64,000 bases of DNA from Brachybacterium sacelli (GCF_017876545.1 NZ_JAGIOD010000002.1:1488001-1552000); one strand, 5' to 3'; positions 44,643 to 54,433 are shown, counted from the first letter of the stretch. Program-made: numbers and translations. Notes: a model not told the origin generated them from the sequence alone.

Positions 44643-45805
44643 GCGACGAGGACGATCTGTCCTTCGAGGAACTCGCGGAGAACCAGTCCGCCGAGTCCTC
44701 GAAGCACCACGGTCGTCGTCGGTCCCCTCGCAGGCGCCCCGGATTCTTCCGCTCGATGCTTCCGTTCGTGCTGGTCGTCGCCGTGGTCCTCGGGCTCGGC
44801 GTCGGAGGCGTCCAGGGATACCGCTGGCTCACCTCGAACGTCAGCGTCGAGCAGGAGGCCACGGACTACCCCGGTCCCGGTTCCGGCGAGGCCACCGTCG
44901 AGGTGGCCTCCGGCGACACCGGCACCGACATCGCCTCCACCCTGGTCCAGGAGGGCGTCATCAAGTCCACCGGGCCGTTCGTGAACATCTTCGCCAACAC
45001 GCCCGACGCCTCCGGCATCGAACCGGGCGTCTACCGCCTCAAGCAGGAGATGACCTCCGCCGACGCGCTCAACGCCCTGATGGACCCCGAGAACCTCGCC
45101 GGTCACCGGGTGATCGTCCCCGAAGGCCTGCGCCTGACCCAGATCTGGCCGCTGCTGTCCGAGGCCAGCGGGATCCCGGTCGAGGACTTCGAGGAGGCCG
45201 CGAAGGACTACACCGCCTACGGCGTCCCGGAGAACTCCGCGGAGAGCCTCGAGGGATACCTGTGGCCCGGCCGCTATGACATCCCCGAGGGCGCCACCGC
45301 CGAGGAGGTCATCCAGAAGATGTGGGACCGGATGGAGAAGCAGCTGACGGACCGGGGCATCCCGGAGGACGAGTGGCACGAGACCCTCACGATCGCCTCC
45401 CTCGCCGAGCTCGAGGTCCGCGAGAGCAAGGACTACGGCAAGGTGATCCGCACCATCCACAACCGTCTGGAGGGCGCCGGGGAGGCGGGCGGCACGCCGA
45501 TGCCGTTGCAGTTCGACTCGACCATCCACTACATCACCGGGAAGGCTGCCAGCGTCGGGACCACCGACGAGGAGCGGCACTCGGAGAACCCGTACAACAC
45601 CTACCTCAACACGGGTCTGCCGCCGGGCCCGATCGCATCCCCGGGCGGTGCGACGCTCGATGCGAGCATCGACCCGCCGAAGGGCGACTGGCTCTACTTC
45701 GTCACCGTCAACACCGACACCGGCGAGACGAAGTTCGCCTCCACCTGGGCCGAGCACGAGGAGAACGTCGCGGAGTGGCAGGCCTGGGCCCAGGAGAAGG
45801 GGTGA
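44639..45805 (+). CDS. mltG: Endolytic transglycosylase MltG
   Basis: A 388-residue membrane enzyme that cuts nascent peptidoglycan strands. A cytosolic basic N-terminus (about 1-38) precedes one membrane helix (about 40-60, LPFVLVVAVVLGLGVGG). The YceG domain has ESLEGYLWPGRYDIPEGA, the likely catalytic Glu in IASLAELEVRESKDYGKV, and the closing NTYLNTGLPPGPIASPG. It overlaps ruvX by four bases. Confidence 0.94.
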   Translation: MSDEDDLSFEELAENQSAESSKHHGRRRSPRRRPGFFRSMLPFVLVVAVVLGLGVGGVQGYRWLTSNVSVEQEATDYPGPGSGEATVEVASGDTGTDIASTLVQEGVIKSTGPFVNIFANTPDASGIEPGVYRLKQEMTSADALNALMDPENLAGHRVIVPEGLRLTQIWPLLSEASGIPVEDFEEAAKDYTAYGVPENSAESLEGYLWPGRYDIPEGATAEEVIQKMWDRMEKQLTDRGIPEDEWHETLTIASLAELEVRESKDYGKVIRTIHNRLEGAGEAGGTPMPLQFDSTIHYITGKAASVGTTDEERHSENPYNTYLNTGLPPGPIASPGGATLDASIDPPKGDWLYFVTVNTDTGETKFASTWAEHEENVAEWQAWAQEKG

Positions 45806-45807
45806 GC

Positions 45808-46713
45808 ATGAGCTCGGACACAGCCCGGTTCGCGGTCGTCGGCTCCCCGGTGGCCCACTCCCTCTCGCCCGTGCTGCACCGCACGGCATACGCGGAGCTC
45901 GGCATCGACCATGCCGCCTACGACCGCTTCGACGTGCCCGCCGGCGAGCTGGCCGGCTTCCTGGCGGCCGGCCCGGGCCGCGAGCTCGCGGGCCTCAGCG
46001 TGACCATGCCCGGCAAGCCGGAGGCCTTCGCCCTGGCCGCCGAGACGGACGAGACCTCCCGGGCACTCGGGATCGCCAACACTCTGATCCGCCGGACCGA
46101 TGGCCGCTGGCGCGCCGAGAACCACGACGTGCACGGGATCGTGGCCTCACTGCGCGATCACGGGGCCCACCGCCCTGTCACCGGCGGTGTGCTCGGCTCC
46201 GGTGCCACCGCGGCCAGTGCGGTCGCCGCGCTGCTCGAGCTCGGGACCGAGGAGATCGTGCTGTCGGCCCGCAGCCCCCACAAGCTCGCTCCGCTCGAGG
46301 AGCTCTCGTCGCGGGCCGGGGTGCGCACGCGCCGGGTGCCCTGGGAGTCCAGCCGGGAACTGCTCACGGCCGACGTGCTGATCAGCGCGCTGGCCGCTGA
46401 GGGCGCTCAGGCCCTCGCGGCAGACTGGGGCACCGTGACGGACCGCTCGGTCCCCTCCCAGTTCCTGGACGTCCTCTACGATCCCTGGCCGGCGCCGCTG
46501 GCCGCCCTCGTCGCCGCCCGGGGCGGTGAGGTCGCCGACGGTCTCGAGATGCTCGCCCACCAGGCGGGCCAGCAGGTCCGCTCCATGCTCGGCGTCCCCT
46601 CCGCCCCGGTCCGGGAGATGCTCGCGGCCGCCCGGTCCGAGCTCGCCGGGCGAGGGCGCGGGCCGACCCCGTCCCGGCACCCGGATCCCTTGTCCCGCTC
46701 GGTAAAGCGGTAG
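45808..46713 (+). CDS. aroE: Shikimate dehydrogenase
   Basis: NADP-dependent reduction of 3-dehydroshikimate in aromatic amino acid synthesis; 301 residues. Substrate motif GSPVAHSLSPVLH near the N-terminus, VTMPGK with the catalytic lysine, and ADGLEMLAHQAGQQV near the end. The nucleotide loop reads VLGSGATAASAV. ATG at 45808 follows GGGGTGAGC two bases after the mltG stop; a GTG at 45802 is an alternative start. Last gene of the alaS operon. Confidence 0.93.
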   Translation: MSSDTARFAVVGSPVAHSLSPVLHRTAYAELGIDHAAYDRFDVPAGELAGFLAAGPGRELAGLSVTMPGKPEAFALAAETDETSRALGIANTLIRRTDGRWRAENHDVHGIVASLRDHGAHRPVTGGVLGSGATAASAVAALLELGTEEIVLSARSPHKLAPLEELSSRAGVRTRRVPWESSRELLTADVLISALAAEGAQALAADWGTVTDRSVPSQFLDVLYDPWPAPLAALVAARGGEVADGLEMLAHQAGQQVRSMLGVPSAPVREMLAAARSELAGRGRGPTPSRHPDPLSRSVKR

Positions 46714-46719
46714 TAAAGT
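46690..46719 (+). promoter_or_regulatory. Promoter of the 46778 gene
   Basis: TTGTCC (46690-46695), 18 bases, TAAAGT (46714-46719), overlapping the aroE end. It would give a leader of about 50 bases. Confidence 0.45.
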
Positions 46720-46777
46720 GAGGCGCAGTCGGCGAGAGGTCGCCGACGACATAAGGACGAGCACGAGGAAGTGACTC

Positions 46778-47188
46778 ATGGACCTGGATCGAGGGCTCCC
46801 GGACGGCACCGACGGCCGGCCACCCCGTGGCACCGACGATCCCGTACTCATGTCCCCGACGGATCCCGTCATCGACCCCGCCGACTCCACCGCACTGCTG
46901 CGCCGGTGCACGGCGCTGGCGACCCGTGCTCGCGTCGACCTGCTCACCGCCGGGCGGCACTCCGCCTCCGAGGAGCTCGACGAGGTGCTGATCGTCCTGG
47001 AATCCTGGGAGGAGACGAGGGTCGCCGACCCGGACCCGACGATGGTCGTGCTCGCGGCGGCCGCGCTCCAGGATCTCCTCGAGCGTCTGCCCGAATCCTC
47101 CCGCTCCACCCTCGGAGCTCGGGCGGAGGCCGCGCTGCGGGTGCTGCACACGCTGATGCGCTCCGCACGCATCGACGCGATGGCGTGA
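46778..47188 (+). CDS. Hypothetical protein
   Basis: A 136-residue, mostly helical protein with no family I recognise. The first 40 residues are Asp/Pro-rich and look disordered; the rest (ALLRRCTALATRARVDLL onward) forms three or four amphipathic helices. GAGGAAG precedes the ATG. No membrane segment, so cytosolic. It lies between aroE and tRNA-Leu. Confidence 0.65.
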   Translation: MDLDRGLPDGTDGRPPRGTDDPVLMSPTDPVIDPADSTALLRRCTALATRARVDLLTAGRHSASEELDEVLIVLESWEETRVADPDPTMVVLAAAALQDLLERLPESSRSTLGARAEAALRVLHTLMRSARIDAMA

Positions 47189-47280
47189 TTGTCTTCACGT
47201 CACTGCTGGCAGAGGCCGTTTCGGTTCCCGGCGCATTCCCGGTGCGTGCTATATTTCTTCCGTTGCTACGGCGACCACCT

Positions 47281-47366
47281 GTCCGGGTGGCGGAATTGGT
47301 AGACGCGCTAGCTTGAGGTGCTAGTGCCCGCTTTAGGGCGTGGGGGTTCAAGTCCCCCCTCGGACA
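47281..47366 (+). tRNA. tRNA-Leu (anticodon GAG)
   Basis: An 86-base class II tRNA. Acceptor arms GTCCGGG/CTCGGAC, anticodon loop with GAG after CTT, a long variable arm (TGCCCGCTTTAGGGCG) typical of leucine tRNAs, and T-loop TTCAAGT. The discriminator is A and CCA is not encoded. Confidence 0.97.
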
Positions 47367-47373
47367 CGGATCC

Positions 47374-47409
47374 ACCCCTCCTGATCGATGCGACATCGGC
47401 AGGAGGGGT
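47374..47409 (+). terminator. Terminator after tRNA-Leu
   Basis: ACCCCTCCTG (47374-47383) and CAGGAGGGGT (47400-47409) form a perfect 10-pair stem right after the tRNA, followed by T-rich sequence. Confidence 0.75.
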
Positions 47410-47449
47410 TCGTCGTTCCCGCGGGGTCGCGGGGGAGGGGGAGCACGAG

Positions 47450-48820
47450 GTGAGGCCGAGGCGCGACGCCGAGCCGACGGCGGTGACGCGCCCGTCCGAG
47501 CGCACCCCTCCCTGGCGCTACGCGCTGGGCATGTTCGGCACCTCGATCCCGATCAACCTCATCAAGGGGTCGATCGTGCTGCTCTATGTCGACATCCTCG
47601 GCATGGACGTGCGCGCCTACGCCGTGGTGATGACCCTCTACGCGGTCATCGACGCCCTCGACAACCCGCTGCTGGGGTTCCTCTCGGACCGCACCCGCAC
47701 CCGGTTCGGGAGACGACGCCCCTGGTTGCTGCTGGGCACGCCGCTGCTCGCGGCGAGCATGATCGCGCTGTTCACCCCGCCCTCCTGGCTCGACGGGAGC
47801 GGCCTGGTGATCTGGTTCGCGGTGTTCGCGATCCTCAGCGAGCTGTTCGATTCGATGCTGAACGCCAACTACGGGGCGCTGCTGCCGGAGCTGTTCCCGC
47901 GCGAGCGTTCCCGGGCGGTGGCCAATGCTCTGCGCCAGGGGTTCCAGCTCCTGGCCCTGATCATCTCCCTCGCCCTCACGCCGGTCCTGACCACCAGCGT
48001 CTTCGGCAACGAGGAGACCACCGGCGGGTTCACGGTGACCGCTGTCCTCTACGGCGTCCTCGCCGTCGTCGTCCTGCTGGTGATGACGCTCGGGGTGCAC
48101 GAGAACCCCACCTACGGGCACGAGGAGCGTCCACGCTTCCTGCCGGCCGCTCTGCAGATCCTCCGCAACGGCCTGTTCTGGTCCGTGGGCCTCACCGGTG
48201 CCTGCTACGGCATCGCACTGGCGATCGTGCTGGCCGGTATCCAGCTGTATGTCCGGTACACGCTGGGACTCAGCGTCGCCCACGCCTTCGTCCTCCAGGG
48301 CGAGGTCATCATCGTCGCCGCGGCGGGACTCGCCGTCTGGTCGCGGGTGATCGCGCGGATCGGCGCCCTGCGGGCATGGCGCACGGCGTTCCTCGTGCTC
48401 GCGGCGGCCTTCGCCCTGATGTTCTTCGCGAACTCGCTGCTCACCGCCCTCGGCGCCGGAGTGGTGCTGGGTCTGGGCTGGGCCGGCATGATGGCCACCC
48501 AGGACCTGGTGGTCGCCCGGGTACTCGATGCGGACGCGGCCCGGCACGGGACACACCGGGAGGGGCTGTTCCTCTCCGCTTTCGGGGTCTTCGGGCGTCT
48601 GAACGGCGCGGTCACCGGTGTGGCTCTGGCCTCGCTGGGAGTCCTCTTCGGCTACAACTCCGGGGACGATCCGGGCACCCGGACCGATGACGCCTTCCGT
48701 GTGTATCTGTGTGTCTATCCCTTCGTGCTCGTGGCACTCGGCGCGATCGCCTCGCGGTTCATCCACGTCCCACCCGCGCAGCCCCGGGAAGGCCGGGACC
48801 GCGCAGCGGTCGCTGAGTAG
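47450..48820 (+). CDS. MFS transporter, glycoside-pentoside-hexuronide (GPH) type
   Basis: A 456-residue permease with about twelve helices of the GPH cation-symporter class (MelB-like). The diagnostic loop after helix two is FLSDRTRTRFGRRRPWLL, and the conserved Asp of helix two is in YAVIDALDNPLLGF. It probably imports a glycoside or oligosaccharide. GTG at 47450 follows GGGGGAGGGGGAG. It is followed at once by a decayed ChbG-type deacetylase gene, so the substrate may once have been a chito-oligosaccharide (inference). Confidence 0.85.
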   Translation: MRPRRDAEPTAVTRPSERTPPWRYALGMFGTSIPINLIKGSIVLLYVDILGMDVRAYAVVMTLYAVIDALDNPLLGFLSDRTRTRFGRRRPWLLLGTPLLAASMIALFTPPSWLDGSGLVIWFAVFAILSELFDSMLNANYGALLPELFPRERSRAVANALRQGFQLLALIISLALTPVLTTSVFGNEETTGGFTVTAVLYGVLAVVVLLVMTLGVHENPTYGHEERPRFLPAALQILRNGLFWSVGLTGACYGIALAIVLAGIQLYVRYTLGLSVAHAFVLQGEVIIVAAAGLAVWSRVIARIGALRAWRTAFLVLAAAFALMFFANSLLTALGAGVVLGLGWAGMMATQDLVVARVLDADAARHGTHREGLFLSAFGVFGRLNGAVTGVALASLGVLFGYNSGDDPGTRTDDAFRVYLCVYPFVLVALGAIASRFIHVPPAQPREGRDRAAVAE

Positions 48821-48829
48821 TCTGAACCG

Positions 48830-49372
48830 ATGACCCGACGACTGGTGATCACCGCGGATGATCTGGGTCGGGACCCCTGAAGCACCGCGGAGGTCGAGGC
48901 TCTCGCCCGCGAAGGGCACCTCACGGCGACCTCGCTGATCACGCTCACCGAAGGCTCCGCCGGCGCCGCCCGGCGTCTGCGGGACGCCGGGCTCGAGCGT
49001 TGGCGTCCACACACCCGCGGTGCGAGCCTGCTGGACCCGGACGGCCTCCTGAGCAGCGACCCCGCCCGGGTGCTCCCGCAGCCCGTCGCCCGGCTCCACC
49101 GCGAGGCCCTCGTCCTCGCCGACGAGCTCGGCGTCGCCCTGCCCGCGGCGATCATCACCACCCCTCGGGCCGGCGACGACGCAGAACTCCGCGGCCGGAT
49201 GATCGACCTGCTCGCCGCGCTGCCGGAGGGGACCAGCGAGCTGTTCGTGCACCCCGCCGCCGACGGGCCGGGCATCCCGTCGCAGCGGGTGGCCGAGGCG
49301 CGTCTGCTGCGCGACCCCCTCTGGCACCGCGCGCTGGAGCACGAGGGACTCGAGGCGATGGGGCAGTGGTGA
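48830..49372 (+). pseudogene. Decayed ChbG/YdjC-type carbohydrate deacetylase
   Basis: One frame runs from ATG at 48830 to TGA at 49370 and reads as a ChbG/YdjC protein (LVITADDLGRDP, HLTATSLITLTEG, and the end GTSELFVHPAAD). It has an in-frame TGA at codon 17 (48878-48880) where relatives usually have Gly, a one-base change from GGA. About 180 codons remain against nearly 290, and the segments with the metal-binding histidines (HLTL-like and HLDSH-like) are missing. The promoter-like TAGTCT six bases before the ATG is still intact. It is most likely inactive. Confidence 0.8.
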
Positions 49373-49420
49373 GTGCGATCCCGATCGGTCCCTGATCCTC
49401 CCCGTGGGAGAATCACGCCC

Positions 49421-49888
49421 ATGGTCCACGTCTTCCTCCACGAGCCCGCCATCGCGGGCAACACGGGCAACGCCATCCGGCTGGCGGCCGTCACCGGAGC
49501 CCGGCTCCACCTCGTCGAGCCCTTCGGCTTCGACCTCGAGGACGCGAAGCTGCGTCGAGCCGGACTGGACTACCACGACCTGGCCGACGTGAGCATCCAC
49601 CCCGACCTGGACGAGGGCCTCGCCGCGGTCCCCTCCGCACGCGTGTTCGCCTTCACCGCACACACCGATGTGCGCTTCGACCAGGTCGAGTACACCCGCG
49701 AGGACGTGCTGCTGTTCGGGACCGAACCCACCGGGCTTCCCGCCGACGTCCTGGAGCACCCCCGGGTCACCTCCCTCGTGCGGATCCCCATGCTCCCCGC
49801 GCGCCGATCGCTGAACCTCGCCAACTCCGTCGCGATCGCGGTCTACGAGGCCTGGCGACAACTGGGCTACGACGGGACCGGCGCGTGA
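49421..49888 (+). CDS. trmL: tRNA (cytidine(34)-2'-O)-methyltransferase
   Basis: A 155-residue SPOUT methyltransferase that modifies the wobble base of certain leucine tRNAs. The motifs are [28 protein letters not shown] and [27 protein letters not shown], the SAM-knot signature of TrmL. ATG at 49421 fits the family start. Its last four bases overlap the next methyltransferase (GTGA). Confidence 0.92.
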   Translation: MVHVFLHEPAIAGNTGNAIRLAAVTGARLHLVEPFGFDLEDAKLRRAGLDYHDLADVSIHPDLDEGLAAVPSARVFAFTAHTDVRFDQVEYTREDVLLFGTEPTGLPADVLEHPRVTSLVRIPMLPARRSLNLANSVAIAVYEAWRQLGYDGTGA

Positions 49889-50736
49889 GCTCCCGCACCC
49901 CGTCCCGTCACGCCCTGCCGACCCGGATCCAACGCCGCAACGGGCTCTTCCAGCAATGGCAGGCCCTGCTGACCAACCGGACCAAACGCACCCGCACCGG
50001 TGAGATGGTGATCCAGGGGGTGCGGCCCATCACCCAGGCCATCGCCCACGGTGTCGAGATCCGCGCCCTGCTCAGCGACGGCCGGGAGCGTCCCTCGCAA
50101 TGGGCGCGCGAGCTGCTCCAGGCCCCGCCGGCACCGGTCGTGCAGCTGGCCCCCGAGCTGATGGCCGAGCTGGGGGAGCGGGTAGACGGCACCCCGGAGC
50201 TGCTGGCCCTGGCCGCCGTCCCCTCCGACGACCTCGCAGCCCTCTCCCCGTCGCCCTCCGCGCTCCTGGTCGCCTTCGACCGCCCCACGGGCCCGGGCAA
50301 CATCGGGTCCCTGGCCCGCACCGTCGACGCGCTGGGCGGCGAGGGGCTCGTGATCACCGGGCACAGCGCGGACCCCTGGGACCCCGCCGCGATCCGGGCC
50401 AGCACCGGCTCGATCTTCGCCGTCCCCGTCCTGCGCCGCCCCTCCCACCAGGACGTCATGGACTGGGTCGCCGGTCGTCGCGCGCTCGGGGAGCCCTGGA
50501 CCGTGCTCGGCCTCGACGAGGCCGGGGGCTTCGAGCTGGCCGAGGTGGACCTCACCGGCCCGGTGCTGCTCGTGGTCGGCAACGAGACGGCCGGTATGAG
50601 CACGCAGTGGCGGGAGGCCTGCGACGTCGTCGCCGAGATCCCGATGGGTGGCAGCGCCTCGTCGCTGAACGCGTCGGTGGCGGGCTCGATCGCCCTCTAC
50701 GAGGCACGGCGCCAGCGAGGCCGGGCTCGCGCCTGA
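49885..50736 (+). CDS. TrmH/SpoU-family RNA 2'-O-methyltransferase
   Basis: A 283-residue SPOUT enzyme with an N-terminal substrate-binding part (about 15-120) and the catalytic motifs [30 protein letters not shown] and [22 protein letters not shown]. It methylates a ribose in rRNA or tRNA; the exact site cannot be told. The GTG at 49885 overlaps trmL, so both methyltransferases are co-expressed. Confidence 0.9.
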   Translation: MSSRTPSRHALPTRIQRRNGLFQQWQALLTNRTKRTRTGEMVIQGVRPITQAIAHGVEIRALLSDGRERPSQWARELLQAPPAPVVQLAPELMAELGERVDGTPELLALAAVPSDDLAALSPSPSALLVAFDRPTGPGNIGSLARTVDALGGEGLVITGHSADPWDPAAIRASTGSIFAVPVLRRPSHQDVMDWVAGRRALGEPWTVLGLDEAGGFELAEVDLTGPVLLVVGNETAGMSTQWREACDVVAEIPMGGSASSLNASVAGSIALYEARRQRGRARA

Positions 50737-50746
50737 GATCGCCGGC

Positions 50747-51268
50747 TCAGCCGGTGCCGAGGGCGGCGCGCACCAGCGGGGCGCCGAGCAGCCCCAGGAA
50801 CGGGCCAGCCAGCAGCACCGGGCCGACGGCGAAGCGCACCCCGGCCCGACGGGTCAGGACCATCACCACGGCCCCGGCGGCGCCGCTGAGCACGGCGATC
50901 CCGAGCAGCGCCCCCAGCAGCACCTCTCCGCCCAGCGCCGTGCTCATCAGCACCACCACCGGCACGGTCTTGGCATCGCCCATGCCGAGCAGCGGCGGAG
51001 CGATGAGAGCCAGGAGGATCGCCCCCAGTCCCAGGAGGAGGGCCAGCACGGCGGCCGTGCGCAGCTCCTCCCGCAGGGCGGGCACGGCGAGGGCGACGCC
51101 GGCGAGCGCCGCTGACACGGCGAGCGTGAGGCCGCCGACCCACCGGTTGGGCAGGCGGTGCTCCCGGCCGTCGACCCATGCGAGCACCAGTGCGGGCGGG
51201 AGATAGACGAGGCCGAGCACCGCGAGGGGCAGCAGGGTCGTCACGGAGGCGGGGTCCACGCTCGCCAT
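50747..51268 (-). CDS. Prepilin peptidase, A24 family
   Basis: A 173-residue membrane aspartyl protease with about five helices. The catalytic aspartates are in WVDGREHRLPNR (about D33) and GMGDAKTVPV. It lacks the N-terminal zinc and methylase domain of PilD, as in actinobacterial enzymes that process Flp/tad or type IV-like prepilins. No pilus genes are in the window. It converges on the SpoU-type gene. Confidence 0.9.
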   Translation of the reverse strand: MASVDPASVTTLLPLAVLGLVYLPPALVLAWVDGREHRLPNRWVGGLTLAVSAALAGVALAVPALREELRTAAVLALLLGLGAILLALIAPPLLGMGDAKTVPVVVLMSTALGGEVLLGALLGIAVLSGAAGAVVMVLTRRAGVRFAVGPVLLAGPFLGLLGAPLVRAALGTG

Positions 51269-51334
51269 TCGACCAGAATCGGCCCTCCCGCGGGCGTGGA
51301 CGGGCTTTCTTGTGGACGGCAGCCGGCGGCCGCC

Positions 51335-51631
51335 TCAGAGCGTCGGCGGCTGCCCGAGCGTCGACTCCACACGGATGATCCGCCGGCGCAACCACACCTT
51401 CTTGCCACCGCCGAGGTAGATGCGGGTGCGGGCGTGCTCCCAGCGACCGTACTCGGCCTGGTCCGTCAGGGCGGCGCGCACCTGGCCCACCGAGCTGCTG
51501 CGCGGAACCGTGATGATCTGGAACTCGTAGTCCTCGGCGGCGCGCCCCGACTCCAGCGGGAGGTCCCGGACCTGACGCGGGTCCCGCACGTGCTCGATGC
51601 GAGCGACCAGGCTCTGGTGGGCTCCGGGCAA
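51335..51631 (-). CDS. DUF5703 family protein
   Basis: A 98-residue basic protein. The core (EDYEFQIITVPRSSSVGQV, then LTDQAEYGRWEHARTRIYL and RRRIIRV) matches an actinobacterial family labelled DUF5703. I chose TTG at 51631 because AGGAGG stands six bases before it; an ATG at 51739 overlaps the divergent gene. Function unknown. Confidence 0.8.
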   Translation of the reverse strand: MPGAHQSLVARIEHVRDPRQVRDLPLESGRAAEDYEFQIITVPRSSSVGQVRAALTDQAEYGRWEHARTRIYLGGGKKVWLRRRIIRVESTLGQPPTL

Positions 51632-51731
51632 CGGTTTCCTCCTGTGCGCGTTCTGCGCCGGGACGACTCCGTGACCGCGTCCCGGCCGTATCCGCTGTCC
51701 ATTCTGCCGTCGGACGCGGTACCGTCCAACC

Positions 51732-52061
51732 ATGAACACGGATCCTCGCTCCGCTCTCGCTGCGCTGATCGCTGCCCTCGAACGTCACTACGAGGCGGCC
51801 GCCGCCTCCCGCGGTGACGACGATCCCGCCCTGGACGCCGCCACCGAGCAGCTCACCACGGCCTTCGACACCTACGACGACTCGCTCTTCGACGCGTACG
51901 ACATCGCCACGCCGCTCATCGTCTTCGATGGTGAGGACGACGAGGAGGACGACGACTTCGACGACCTCGACGACTTCGAGGACGACGAGGACGACTACGG
52001 CTCGGACGACGATGACCGGTACGACGACGAGAGCGACGAGGATGACGACGACGAGCGCTGA
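51732..52061 (+). CDS. Acidic hypothetical protein
   Basis: A 109-residue protein: a helical N-terminal half ([16 protein letters not shown]) and a C-terminal half made almost wholly of Asp and Glu with a few Tyr, Ser and Arg. ATG at 51732 lies six bases after TACCGT and is probably leaderless. Such acidic tails occur in DNA-mimic or chaperone-like proteins, but nothing here proves a role. Divergent from the DUF5703 gene. Confidence 0.75.
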   Translation: MNTDPRSALAALIAALERHYEAAAASRGDDDPALDAATEQLTTAFDTYDDSLFDAYDIATPLIVFDGEDDEEDDDFDDLDDFEDDEDDYGSDDDDRYDDESDEDDDDER

Positions 52062-52105
52062 GCTCGTCCGCTGACCCTGCACGTCATTTTCACCACTGGT
52101 CCCTG

Positions 52106-52136
52106 CGCGGTACCGGGCACGATGCCCGGTGCCGCG
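52106..52136. terminator. Terminator hairpin before uppP
   Basis: A 14-base stem (52106-52119 with 52123-52136, with wobble pairs) and a three-base loop after the acidic gene. It abuts the uppP -10 box. Confidence 0.6.
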
Positions 52137-52142
52137 TACTCT
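52137..52142 (+). promoter_or_regulatory. -10 box of uppP
   Basis: TACTCT, 60 bases before the uppP start, immediately after the hairpin. No -35 is clear because the hairpin occupies that area. Confidence 0.4.
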
Positions 52143-52201
52143 GTGCGGGGCCGACGATCGCGTCGGCCGTGCGAGACCGTCGCCGTCCCCGAGGAGTGTC
52201 C

Positions 52202-53074
52202 ATGTCGTTCATCGAGGCGATCGTCCTGGGCATCGTCCAGGGTCTGACCGAGTTCCTCCCGATCTCCTCGAGCGCCCACGTGCGCGTGGTGGGCGAGCTG
52301 ATGAACCCCGGCCAGGATCCGGGCGCCGCCTTCACGGCCATCATCCAGCTCGGCACCGAGACCGCGGTGCTGATCTACTTCTGGAAGGACATCACCCGGA
52401 TCATCGGGCGCTGGTTCAAGGCTCTGGCCGGGAAGATCCCCCACTCCGACCCGGACGTGCGTATGGGCTGGCTGGTGATCATCGGCTCGATCCCGATCGG
52501 GGTGCTGGGGCTGTTGTTCGAGGAGCAGATCGACTACGGCCTGCGCAACCTCTACATCACCGCCACCATGTTGATCGTCTTCGGTCTCCTGCTGGGGCTG
52601 GCCGACCGCGTCGCCCCGCAGCGCAAGGAGCTCACGGACCTCTCCGTCCGCGACGGCATCCTGTTCGGCCTCGCCCAGGCCCTTGCCCTCATCCCCGGCG
52701 TCTCCCGCTCCGGCGGCACCATCACCGCCGGGCTGCTCATGGGGTACTCCCGCAAGGCCGCCGCCCGCTACGCCTTCCTGCTGGCCGTGCCCGCCGTCTT
52801 CGCCTCCGGGCTGTACAAGGCGGCGCAGGAGGTGCCCGCGCTGCTGAGCACCGACGGGCGCGCCGCCGCCGCGGCTGCGGGCGAGCCCTCGCTGCTGGCG
52901 ATGATCCTCGCGACCCTCGTCGCCTTCGGCGTCGGCTTCGCGGTCATCGTGTGGTTCATGCGCGTCATCGAGAACCACTCGTACCTGATGTTCGTCGCGT
53001 ACCGCGTGGTCGCCGGCCTGGTGCTGCTGGGCCTGTTGTGGTTCGGGGCGGTGGACCCGCTGGGCGGGGCCTGA
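52202..53074 (+). CDS. uppP: Undecaprenyl-diphosphatase
   Basis: A 290-residue membrane enzyme that recycles the peptidoglycan lipid carrier and gives bacitracin resistance. The two catalytic motifs are visible: [13 protein letters not shown] near residue 14 and [15 protein letters not shown] near 165. About eight helices. ATG at 52202 follows GAGGAG. Confidence 0.96.
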   Translation: MSFIEAIVLGIVQGLTEFLPISSSAHVRVVGELMNPGQDPGAAFTAIIQLGTETAVLIYFWKDITRIIGRWFKALAGKIPHSDPDVRMGWLVIIGSIPIGVLGLLFEEQIDYGLRNLYITATMLIVFGLLLGLADRVAPQRKELTDLSVRDGILFGLAQALALIPGVSRSGGTITAGLLMGYSRKAAARYAFLLAVPAVFASGLYKAAQEVPALLSTDGRAAAAAAGEPSLLAMILATLVAFGVGFAVIVWFMRVIENHSYLMFVAYRVVAGLVLLGLLWFGAVDPLGGA

Positions 53075-53149
53075 GGCAGGTCTCACAGCGACGGCTGCGC
53101 CGCCCTCTCGGTCCGCCTCGATCCAGGTGGCGGCCCGTATGATCGAACG

Positions 53150-54406
53150 GTGCATTCCTGGACCTCCCCGTCGATCTCGCCCCTTCCCGCCTCCGGTGTG
53201 CCGCTGAGGCTGCACGACACCCGGACCGGCCGCACGGCGCCCCTCGTCCCGCTCGTGCCCGGGCGGGCACGGCTGTACGTCTGCGGGATCACCCCGTACG
53301 ACGCGACGCACCTGGGGCACGCGGCCACGTACCACGCCACCGACCTCATGCGCCGTGCCCTGCTGGACGTCGGCCTCGAGGTGGAGGTCGCCCAGAACGT
53401 CACCGACGTCGACGATCCGCTGTTCGAGCGCGCCGGCCGCGACGGGGTGGACTGGCGTGAGCTCGCCGCCTCGCAGACGGAGCTGTTCGCGGAGGACATG
53501 GAGGCGCTGCGGATCATCGCCCCGGAGACCTACCGCTCCGTGAGCGAGGCGATGGACGACATCATCACCACCGTGCGCACCCTGCGCGAACGGGGCCGTG
53601 CCTATCCCGTCCAGGCCACCGACGCCGCCGGCGCCGAGGGCACGGACTGGTACCTCGACCTGTCGATCGACGGCGCCCTCGGGGACGTCTCGGGCTGGGA
53701 CGAGCAGCAGATGCTCGAGGTGTTCGCCGAGCGCGGCGGCGACCCCGAGCGCGAGGGCAAGCGCGGGACGTTCGACCCCCTGCTGTGGCGCGCCGAGCGC
53801 GAGGGCGAACCGGCCTGGGAGGCGGGGGAGCTCGGTCGGGGCCGGCCCGGCTGGCACGTGGAGTGCGTCTCCATCGCCGAGGACGCCCTGGGCCTGCCCT
53901 TCGACGTCCAGGCCGGCGGCAGCGACCTGATCTTCCCCCACCACGACCTCGGCGCCGCGCATGCGATCGGGACGGGGCGCGGTTTCGCCGCCGTCTACAC
54001 CCACAGCGGCATGGTGGCGTACGAGGGCGAGAAGATGAGCAAGTCCCTCGGCAATCTCGTCTTCGTCCACCGCCTGGTGCGCGACGGCGTCGACCCGATG
54101 GTGGTCCGCCTGGTGCTCATGGCCCACCACTACCGCACCGACTGGGCCTGGACCGGGGCGGAGCTCGAGCTCGCCGCGACCCGCCTGGAGGCCTACCGCG
54201 CCGCCGCAGCGCGCGGAGGTCACCACCCGGGAACGGTCGAGGCACTGCGCGGCGCGCTGCGGGAGGACCTCGACACCCCCGCGGCGCTCACGGCCCTCGA
54301 TGCCTGGGCCGAGGGCGCCACCCCGGAGCCGGATGCCGCCGCCGAGGGGCCCGGGGACGTCGCCGCCGCGACCGACGCGCTGTTCGGTCTCACGCTGCGC
54401 GTCTGA
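53150..54406 (+). CDS. mshC: Mycothiol cysteine ligase MshC
   Basis: Cysteine:GlcN-Ins ligase of mycothiol synthesis, related to CysRS; 418 residues. The HIGH-like motif is TPYDATHLGHAATYH, the zinc cysteine is in LYVCGITPYD, and KMSKSLGNLVFV is the KMSKS motif; WHVECVSIAED carries another zinc ligand. It lacks the CysRS anticodon-binding domain, as MshC does. GTG at 53150 is six bases after TATGAT, so it is probably leaderless. The PAC2 gene converges on it 27 bases later; a small hairpin separates them. Confidence 0.95.
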   Translation: MHSWTSPSISPLPASGVPLRLHDTRTGRTAPLVPLVPGRARLYVCGITPYDATHLGHAATYHATDLMRRALLDVGLEVEVAQNVTDVDDPLFERAGRDGVDWRELAASQTELFAEDMEALRIIAPETYRSVSEAMDDIITTVRTLRERGRAYPVQATDAAGAEGTDWYLDLSIDGALGDVSGWDEQQMLEVFAERGGDPEREGKRGTFDPLLWRAEREGEPAWEAGELGRGRPGWHVECVSIAEDALGLPFDVQAGGSDLIFPHHDLGAAHAIGTGRGFAAVYTHSGMVAYEGEKMSKSLGNLVFVHRLVRDGVDPMVVRLVLMAHHYRTDWAWTGAELELAATRLEAYRAAAARGGHHPGTVEALRGALREDLDTPAALTALDAWAEGATPEPDAAAEGPGDVAAATDALFGLTLRV

Positions 54407-54433
54407 GCCCTCGGCGGCGCGGGCCCGCCGGGT

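Noticed and set aside
48878..48880. TGA in the ChbG-like gene as a selenocysteine codon
   Set aside because: No hairpin resembling a SECIS element was seen just after the TGA, relatives have Gly there, and other conserved segments are missing, so decay is simpler.
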